From assembly GCF_014154935.1 (NCBI RefSeq), contig NZ_JACEHH010000062.1, positions 1-44,670 of the forward strand: a stretch of DNA of 44,670 nt, in the 5' to 3' direction. Shown in pieces: positions 25,151-31,943 of the stretch. The DNA comes from Stieleria mannarensis (lineage in GTDB: Bacteria > Planctomycetota > Planctomycetia > Pirellulales > Pirellulaceae). The number at the start of each line of letters is the position of its first letter. Position 1 is the first letter of the stretch. The notes below the pieces were generated by a model. The model was not told the DNA's origin. It worked only from the letters and a program-made list of their open reading frames with translations, and ran no database searches. The translations under genes and the position numbers were made by a program.

Positions 25151-27664
25151 ATGAACCTGTCCCAGCGAATCCAATCGATTTCACTGCGGTGGCAATTCAC
25201 TGCGTTAACGGCCATCGCGATCGTCATCTCGATGGCGGCGATGGGGCGCATCGCGTTCGATCGCAGCCGTGACGTGGTGACCGACATGACGCTGGACAAG
25301 ATGCAGGCGGAAACCGACGCGGTCGCCAATCAGGTCATGAGTGTCGTCGCCCAAACCCGTGCCGACACGTTAACGATTCCCACGTTCCCGCCGATCCCCG
25401 GAATCGTTCGTTGCTGGGACAACGCACTCAATCCGGGCCAAGATCCGGTCCAGCAGGGTTCCACGACGGAGCTTTGGATTGCCCGATTGGGCCAGATCGT
25501 GTCGGCGCAAATGCCGTTTTATCCCGAACGGATCGGATGCGCGGTGTATGACGCCGAGGGTGCGGGGGTGATGGCCGTCGAAAAGCAGGGCGCGTCGACG
25601 GTGTTGCGGACCGAGAACCTGGACTGGATCGGCAGCGAACCGTACTTTCTTTCGACGGCCGAGTTGACCGACGGGCAAGTCCATATTTCCCCCATGATGC
25701 AGGACCGGATGGGCAACGTCGCGGTGTATTTTTGCACGCCGTTTTTTGGTACCGGCACCGGACGCGATTCCCAGACACTCAAGGGCGTGTTTGTGATCGC
25801 CGTCGATGGGCGTCAATTGTTTCAGCGTGCCGTGGCGTTCAACCCGTCGATCAGCGATGTCGAACGCCAGAAGGATGATTTGCAGGTGGAGCTTGCCGAT
25901 GAGTCGATGCAATTGTTGTATCGCAGCGACGTCGACGAACTGCCGTTGTTCAGCCCGAACGTGTTTGCCGACGTGCGTCCCGTCCGTGCGGAGCTTCTTC
26001 TACGTCGCGATGCTGCGGGGCGCTATGACCGGCAATTTGACACCTACGCCGAATCGGTCGATGCCGCCGATCGCCCCGACAACCGCGGCATGGTTGCCAC
26101 GTATCGACGCATGTTCTACAGCGCCCCGGAAGACCCAAACCGGTTTTGGTTTGTTGCCTTGAGCGAGTACAGCGAGACGTCGCTGGCCAGCGTCAATGAG
26201 CTGGCGACGACGTACGTAGTGATCGGCTCAGTCGTCTGTGTCATCGCCCTGTTGGTGGTCTTCTTTGTCGCCAGAAAACTGACCTCGTCCCTCTCCACCC
26301 TGTTGGATTCTGCGGACAAGATCGCCGAAGGCAACCTGGACACCGAAATTCCGATGTCTTACGGCGTCGGAGAAGCGGGCAAGTTGGAAGCATCGTTTCG
26401 CTCGATGACTGAAAAACTGAACACGATGATCCGCGAAGCGTCCGATCAACAGGCGCGAACCAAAGCGCTCTTCAACGCGGCGGCCGATGGTTTGGTGACG
26501 ATCAACTCCGCAGGCATCGTCACCTCGTTCAATCTGGCCGCCGAAACGTTGTTCGGCTATCGCGCCGACGAAGTGATCGGCAACAACGTCTCGATGTTGA
26601 CGCCTTCGCCCCACCGTGAACAGCACGACGATTACCTGCGTCGCTACCTGGAGACCGGCGAGGCTCGCATCATCGGCCATGATCGTGAACTCGAGGCGGT
26701 TCGCAAAGACGGATCGACGTTTGCCATTTCACTTCGCGTCTCGGAACTGAAACGCAACGGCGAGATCGTCTTCATCGGACTGGTTCAGGACATCACGGCC
26801 CGGAAAAGCGCCGAAGTCGAGCGGATGCAGTTGTTCCAAGCCATCCAGGACGCGGTGCATCGGCTGGCCGTGGCGACCCAGCAGATCCTTGCCACGACCA
26901 GCCAGCAATCCACCGGCACCCAGGAACAGGCGGCGACGGTGGCCGAGGTGGTCGCGACGGCCGACCAGATCGCACAATCAGCGGCCCAGGCCGCATTGCG
27001 TGCCGATGAGGTCGCGAAATCGGCTCGCCACACCGACGAAATCGGAAACGTCGGGCTTCGCGCGATCGAGGATTCGGTCCAGGCGATGGACAAGGTGCAA
27101 CAGCAGGTCGAATCGATCGCCGACAGCATGTTGTCGTTGGCCGAACGCGCCAACGCGATCGGCGAAATCACGGCAACGGTCAGCGAGATCGCCGAACAAA
27201 CCAACGTGCTGGCCCTCAACGCCTCCGTCGAAGCGTCTCGAGCCGGTGAACACGGCAAAGGATTTGCCGTCGTCGCCGCCGAGGTCAAGTCGCTGGCCCA
27301 GGAATCCAAACGGGCGACCGCCCAGGTGCGCGTGATCCTGAGCGAAATCCAGCAAGCGACCAATGCCGCGGTCATGTCCACCGAACAGGGAACCAGGACC
27401 GTCCATGAAGCCAACGACGTCATCGCCCAGGCCGGCGGCACGATCAATTCCCTGGCGACGACGTTGGCCGAGTCCGCGCAAACGGCATCCCAGATCTCCG
27501 CCACCGCCAACCAACAGGCCGCCGCGGTGACCCAGTTGAATCACGGCATTCGTAACATCGATACGGTGACCAAACAAAGTGTCGAAGCGATCCGCCACAT
27601 CGAAGACGCCGCTCAAAACCTGGCCGGATTGAGCAACGAACTGGCATCGTTAACCGACCGCTAA
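25151..27664 (+). CDS. Methyl-accepting chemoreceptor with Cache-like ectodomain, HAMP and cytoplasmic PAS
   Basis: An 837-residue transmembrane chemoreceptor. TM1 (about 13-35, FTALTAIAIVISMAAMGRIAF), a periplasmic ectodomain of about 320 residues (dCache-like size), TM2 (about 365-387, VIGSVVCVIALLVVFFVARK), HAMP (about 390-440), a PAS domain (about 445-565; LFNAAADGLVTINSAGIV and FNLAAETLFGYRADEVIG), and the MCP signalling domain (about 575-837) whose tip is EQTNVLALNASVEASRAG, then EHGKGFAVVAAEVKSLAQES. No NWETF-type tether is at the C terminus, which ends LASLTDR. ATG 25151 has GAAGG upstream; the TTG at 25118 is less likely. A PAS between HAMP and the signalling domain suggests two inputs, one external and one internal. 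WspA-like position in the operon. Confidence 0.93.
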   Translation: MNLSQRIQSISLRWQFTALTAIAIVISMAAMGRIAFDRSRDVVTDMTLDKMQAETDAVANQVMSVVAQTRADTLTIPTFPPIPGIVRCWDNALNPGQDPVQQGSTTELWIARLGQIVSAQMPFYPERIGCAVYDAEGAGVMAVEKQGASTVLRTENLDWIGSEPYFLSTAELTDGQVHISPMMQDRMGNVAVYFCTPFFGTGTGRDSQTLKGVFVIAVDGRQLFQRAVAFNPSISDVERQKDDLQVELADESMQLLYRSDVDELPLFSPNVFADVRPVRAELLLRRDAAGRYDRQFDTYAESVDAADRPDNRGMVATYRRMFYSAPEDPNRFWFVALSEYSETSLASVNELATTYVVIGSVVCVIALLVVFFVARKLTSSLSTLLDSADKIAEGNLDTEIPMSYGVGEAGKLEASFRSMTEKLNTMIREASDQQARTKALFNAAADGLVTINSAGIVTSFNLAAETLFGYRADEVIGNNVSMLTPSPHREQHDDYLRRYLETGEARIIGHDRELEAVRKDGSTFAISLRVSELKRNGEIVFIGLVQDITARKSAEVERMQLFQAIQDAVHRLAVATQQILATTSQQSTGTQEQAATVAEVVATADQIAQSAAQAALRADEVAKSARHTDEIGNVGLRAIEDSVQAMDKVQQQVESIADSMLSLAERANAIGEITATVSEIAEQTNVLALNASVEASRAGEHGKGFAVVAAEVKSLAQESKRATAQVRVILSEIQQATNAAVMSTEQGTRTVHEANDVIAQAGGTINSLATTLAESAQTASQISATANQQAAAVTQLNHGIRNIDTVTKQSVEAIRHIEDAAQNLAGLSNELASLTDR

Positions 27665-27685
27665 CCCCAACGTGAACTTGGTTCG

Positions 27686-30600
27686 ATGAATCGCGAGCAA
27701 CTCGCTGAGCAGCTGATGGCGACCTTTCTGGATGAGCTGCATGTGCACGTCAACACGCTCGGCCGCGATCTGTTGGCGCTCGAAAACAAGCTCTCCGACC
27801 ATGAGCGGGCCGAGGCATGGACGTCGATCTTTCGCGCCGCCCACAGTCTCAAGGGCGCTTCGGCCGTCGTGCACATCAACCCGATCCACGTCGCCTGCCA
27901 CCGTTTGGAAGACATCTTCGAACACTATCGCGATTCCGATCAATCGCTGTGCCCGGAAATGACATCGGTGTTGCTGAAAGCCGTCGACGCGATCGAAGAA
28001 ATCGGCATGCGGATTCGAGCCGAACAAAAACTCGACGACGCGCCGTTGACCCAGATGTTGCCGCAATTGGAACGATTGGCCGAACAAATCGTCGCCGGCG
28101 ACCCGCCGGCCTTTTCGCCCGGCCAACCGGGTGACGCCGAAAACGCCAGTGCCGATGGACAGGACGATGAAGACGACTTTGAGTTCGACGAAAATCCCGC
28201 CGTCGCCGACACCGACACCGTCGCCGACGCCGACGCCGACGCCGACACCGCGGCAGCGCAGCCGGCCGCCAATGCGACGCCCAAGATGCCGCCGATCAAC
28301 GAGGCGCTGCTTCCCGTCTTTCTGGAGGAGTTGGAAGACCGTTGCGCGAGTCTGACCAAGGACGCGATCGCGATGGAAAACGTCACCGACGACCAGCAGC
28401 GCGAAACGTTGCTCGGCAATCTGTTTCGTTCGGCGCACAGTCTCAAGGGCGCCGCCGGAGTCGTCAAACTCGGTCCGGTCCAGGCCCTGTGTCATCGGCT
28501 GGAAGACGAATTGGAATCGATCCGCTCGGGAGCGTGCTGCTTCACGACGCAGACGGCCACCGCCATGCTGGAAGCCGTCGACGTGATCCGCGAGACCGGA
28601 AATCAGCTCCGCGATGGCGGCGAATTGGATCTGGAACAATTGGAATCCCAGACGTCACGGATCGACGCGTTCCTGTCCAAGGCCCGGTCCGCCGCGGCGA
28701 CTCCCTCCCAAGCCGACGCGGACGTCTTCGCGACACGTCCAGTTGCGACGCCAACCGAAGCTCCGGCAACGGTCGCGATGGACAATAACGAGGGAGAGTC
28801 GCCGAGTGAGTCGACATCGAAGGAACCCGGAGCGACCGCGTCAGAGCACTCCGGCAGGCATCAACCGGCACCGAAACGTGTGGCGGAAAGTCCGGCCGCG
28901 AAACGAGTGAAAACCGATCCGGGGGCTTCGATTCGCGTTCCGGCACAGAAGCTGGACGCGTTGCTTTCGCACAGCGGCGAATTGCTGGTCGCCCGCGGCC
29001 GATTGGCGTTTCGCGCCAAGGACGCCGCGGCGGTACGCGATCTGGCGGCGGAACTGCGAGGAACATGGCGCGAGAACGAACAGGCGATGCGAGATTTGGG
29101 CCAGCGTGCCTCGGACGAGCGCGACGCCGCCAACCCGCGTCGGATCGCGGCGGTGATCGAGCAAACCGCCAGCCGCTTGACCGCTCTGTCGTCACGACTC
29201 GATGCGCTGGCCAGCGCCATGGATTCCGACAACCGGATGCTCCAGCAAACCTGTGGGTTGCTGGATGATGAAGTCTACAACGTGCGGATGTTGCCGTTTT
29301 CGGATGCCTGCGGCGGACTGCAACGCGCGGTGCGTGACATCGCGACCGGTGGCAACAAGAAGATCGAATTGAAGATCGTCGGCGCGGACGTCGAAGTCGA
29401 CCGTTCGGTATTGGAGGGCTTGAAGGACCCGTTGCTGCATCTGGTGCGAAACTCTGCCGATCACGGCGTCGAAGTTCCCGGCCGCCGCAAGGAGTTGGGA
29501 AAACCGGAGCGGGCGACGGTTACGGTTTCGGCGGAGTTGCGGGGCGGGCTGGTCCAAGTGCGGGTGGAAGATGATGGCGGCGGATTGGACTTGCGCCGCA
29601 TCTGTGATATCGCGCGAAAGCGAGACATCGAGATCCCCGACGATCCCCGCGAACAGGCGCGATTGATCTTTGCCCCCGGATTCTCCACCGCCAAACTGAT
29701 CACCGACATCTCCGGCCGCGGCGTCGGGCTGGACGTGGTTCAAAGCCAGGTCGAATCGTTGCACGGTTCGGTCGACGTGACCTTCACGCCGGGGCGGGGA
29801 ACCCGATTCACGCTAAACGTGCCGCTGACCCTGACGACGATCCGATCGATGATGGTCGTGGTCGCCGACCAGACGTATGCGATTCCCACCTCCGCGATTC
29901 AGCGTCTGGTTCGATTCGGCCGCGACGACCTGAAATCCTCTGCGGGCCGAGATTCGTTGCTGTTGGGCGAGGCACCGATGGTGGTCGCGTCCTTGGCCCA
30001 GACGTTGCGATTGCCATCGAAGGGATTGTTGGCGGGCAAATCGGCCAAGGGGCTGGCGATCGTGTTGAACGTGGGAGACCAATCGGTGGCCGTCGTCGTC
30101 GACGAAGTGTTGGCCGAGCAGGAGGTGTTGGTCAAAAACCTCGGCTCTCGCGTCCGGCGCCTGCGACATTTCTCCGGTTGTACGTTGCTGCCGACGGGCA
30201 AGATCGCGTTGGTCATCAATGCGGCCGGCGTGGTCCGGACGGCGTTGGGAATGAAGGTCGACAAGGAGCCGACATCTCGCACACCCGCCAAGTCAACCGG
30301 CCGCGCGACGGCCGGTCCCGACACGGCCGGCCGCACGTTGTTGCTGGCCGAAGATTCGGTGACCACGCGGGTGTTGTTGCGCAATATCCTGGAATCGGCC
30401 GGTTATGAAGTCACAACGGCCGCCGATGGCCAGCAGGCGTGGGAGTTGATCCAGGAACGCGCGTTCGACATTCTTGTCACCGACATCGACATGCCGCGGA
30501 TGAACGGATTCGACTTGACCGCCGCACTGCGTGGCCACGAGGCATCAGCGGATTTGCCCGTCGTGTTGGTCACCGCCCGCGGATCCGATGCCGACAAACA

Positions 30601-30691
30601 GCGGGGCGTTCAAGTGGGCGCCAACGCGTACATCGAAAAAGGTAATTTCGAGCAGCGAAACCTGCTGGAAACCGTCGCCCAACTCATTTAG
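27686..30691 (+). CDS. cheA: Hybrid CheA kinase: two Hpt domains, kinase core, CheW domain and C-terminal receiver
   Basis: A 1001-residue histidine kinase. Hpt1 (about 5-110) has His53 in AAHSLKGASAVV and Hpt2 (about 205-320) has His251 in SAHSLKGAAGVV. An acidic Asp/Ala linker with a GCCGAC hexamer microsatellite (28224-28253) joins them. Then dimerisation (P3, about 415-520, APAQKLDALLSHSGELLVAR), HATPase (P4; LHLVRNSADHG, GRGVGLDVV), a CheW-like P5 (about 715-860) and a receiver (about 880-1001) with phosphoacceptor Asp933 in LVTDIDMPRMNG. I see no P2 CheY-binding domain. The receiver could be a phosphate sink or the true output, as in WspE and FrzE. It is 21 bp after the receptor gene and 13 bp before cheB. 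Confidence 0.95.
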   Translation: MNREQLAEQLMATFLDELHVHVNTLGRDLLALENKLSDHERAEAWTSIFRAAHSLKGASAVVHINPIHVACHRLEDIFEHYRDSDQSLCPEMTSVLLKAVDAIEEIGMRIRAEQKLDDAPLTQMLPQLERLAEQIVAGDPPAFSPGQPGDAENASADGQDDEDDFEFDENPAVADTDTVADADADADTAAAQPAANATPKMPPINEALLPVFLEELEDRCASLTKDAIAMENVTDDQQRETLLGNLFRSAHSLKGAAGVVKLGPVQALCHRLEDELESIRSGACCFTTQTATAMLEAVDVIRETGNQLRDGGELDLEQLESQTSRIDAFLSKARSAAATPSQADADVFATRPVATPTEAPATVAMDNNEGESPSESTSKEPGATASEHSGRHQPAPKRVAESPAAKRVKTDPGASIRVPAQKLDALLSHSGELLVARGRLAFRAKDAAAVRDLAAELRGTWRENEQAMRDLGQRASDERDAANPRRIAAVIEQTASRLTALSSRLDALASAMDSDNRMLQQTCGLLDDEVYNVRMLPFSDACGGLQRAVRDIATGGNKKIELKIVGADVEVDRSVLEGLKDPLLHLVRNSADHGVEVPGRRKELGKPERATVTVSAELRGGLVQVRVEDDGGGLDLRRICDIARKRDIEIPDDPREQARLIFAPGFSTAKLITDISGRGVGLDVVQSQVESLHGSVDVTFTPGRGTRFTLNVPLTLTTIRSMMVVVADQTYAIPTSAIQRLVRFGRDDLKSSAGRDSLLLGEAPMVVASLAQTLRLPSKGLLAGKSAKGLAIVLNVGDQSVAVVVDEVLAEQEVLVKNLGSRVRRLRHFSGCTLLPTGKIALVINAAGVVRTALGMKVDKEPTSRTPAKSTGRATAGPDTAGRTLLLAEDSVTTRVLLRNILESAGYEVTTAADGQQAWELIQERAFDILVTDIDMPRMNGFDLTAALRGHEASADLPVVLVTARGSDADKQRGVQVGANAYIEKGNFEQRNLLETVAQLI

Positions 30692-30704
30692 GAAACCGCA
30701 CAGC

Positions 30705-31757
30705 ATGCCGAGGGTCTTAATCGTCGACGACTCGCCGACGGCGCGTGATGTTCTGGCGAACATCCTGGGAGCCGACCCGGACCTGGAGGTCGTCGGATTT
30801 GCCCGCAATGGACTGGAAGCTGTCGCGCAGGTCAAAAAACTGAACCCCGATGTTGTCACCATGGATTTGGACATGCCGGTGATGGACGGGTTTGCCGCGA
30901 CGCGGGAAATCATGATCGAACATCCCACGCCGATCGTGATTGTGTCCGCAGCCAGCCGGGCCGGCGAAGTAGAAACGGCGATGGAAACGTTGCGTTTGGG
31001 GGCGGTGAATTTGTTGCTCAAGCCGGTCGGGCCATCGTCACCGGAATATGAAGCCCGCGCGAAGGAGGTCGTCCGAGCGGTCAAGGCGATGGCGGGTGTG
31101 TTTGTCATCCGCCGCCGGCGGCATTTGATGTCGCATCAGAGCGACCAAGTCAATGCGGTTTCGCCCCCGGATTGCCTGAGCCAACCGCATCAGATCCGCG
31201 TGATTGCGATCGCCGCATCGACCGGTGGACCGCCGGCGTTGGTCAAGGTTCTCGGCGCCCTGCCGACCGACATCGCCGTCCCGATCCTGGTCGTCCAACA
31301 CATCGCCGCCGGGTTCATGAACGGTTTCGCAAGCTGGCTGGATGAAGTGATCGCGCTGAAGGTCAAGATCGCAACCGACAACGAGACGCTGCGGGCGGCG
31401 ACGGTCTATTTCGCCCCCCAAGACCTGCACCTGGGCGTCACCCGGACGCGAATTCGACTCTCCGATGCGCCGCCGATTGCGGGATTTCGCCCCGCCGGCA
31501 CGCACCTATTTGAAACGGTCGCCGATGCGTTCGGCGGTGACGCTGCAGGCGTGATTCTGACCGGGATGGGCGACGACGGGGTCCGGGGATTGAAAAAGGT
31601 GCACGAGGCCGGGGGGGTGACCATCGCCCAAGATGAAGCCTCGTGTGTCGTGTTCGGAATGCCGCGCGCGGCCGTCGATGCCGGAGCCGTCGACACCGTG
31701 TTGCCCCTCGACGCGATCGGCCCACGGCTGGACCAACTGGTCGCCAACCGAAAGTAG
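30705..31757 (+). CDS. cheB: CheB receptor methylesterase with receiver domain
   Basis: A 350-residue protein-glutamate methylesterase. N-terminal receiver (about 1-125; RVLIVDDSPTARDVL, phosphoacceptor Asp54 in VTMDLDMPVMDG). C-terminal methylesterase (about 160-345) with the catalytic triad visible: Ser172 in IAASTGGPPA, His199 in VVQHIAAGF and Asp291 in LTGMGDDGVRG. Linker is Arg/His-rich (RRRRHLMSHQ). The frame is open upstream inside cheA; ATG 30705 begins the receiver exactly and follows cheA by 13 bp. It is the last gene of the tightly packed operon; the next gene is 186 bp on. In Wsp terms this is WspF, which keeps the pathway in check. Secure. Confidence 0.95.
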   Translation: MPRVLIVDDSPTARDVLANILGADPDLEVVGFARNGLEAVAQVKKLNPDVVTMDLDMPVMDGFAATREIMIEHPTPIVIVSAASRAGEVETAMETLRLGAVNLLLKPVGPSSPEYEARAKEVVRAVKAMAGVFVIRRRRHLMSHQSDQVNAVSPPDCLSQPHQIRVIAIAASTGGPPALVKVLGALPTDIAVPILVVQHIAAGFMNGFASWLDEVIALKVKIATDNETLRAATVYFAPQDLHLGVTRTRIRLSDAPPIAGFRPAGTHLFETVADAFGGDAAGVILTGMGDDGVRGLKKVHEAGGVTIAQDEASCVVFGMPRAAVDAGAVDTVLPLDAIGPRLDQLVANRK

Positions 31758-31778
31758 TGGACGTCGCCACAATCGCAT

Positions 31779-31812
31779 GGCGATGGGCCGGACGTGGCGA
31801 TGGGCCGGACGT
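31779..31812 (+). repeat. 17-bp tandem duplication between cheB and the kinase gene
   Basis: GGCGATGGGCCGGACGT occurs twice in succession (31779-31795 and 31796-31812), both copies identical. It is in the 186-bp gap after cheB. It sits upstream of the candidate -10 at 31852, so copy number could shift spacing of an upstream regulatory site. Confidence 0.9.
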
Positions 31813-31851
31813 TCGCGGATTCGGCAACGCGCCATGCGTCATCCAATTGGA

Positions 31852-31857
31852 TACAAT
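31852..31857 (+). promoter_or_regulatory. Candidate -10 element before the Ser/Thr kinase gene
   Basis: TACAAT (context TTGGATACAATGGGCC) lies 86 bp before ATG 31944. If real, the kinase can be transcribed separately from the chemosensory operon as well as by read-through. Confidence 0.35.
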
Positions 31858-31943
31858 GGGCCAAAAGAGGATTTGTAGCGAACGCGTGATTTGCCGGCGA
31901 CTGTCACCTGCTGATTTGCAACGTCGACCTTGGATGGAAAACG

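Noticed and set aside
24098..28639. Minus-strand open frames opposite cheR, cheW2, the receptor and cheA
   Set aside because: All lie opposite verified chemosensory genes with intact catalytic motifs; none has its own features.
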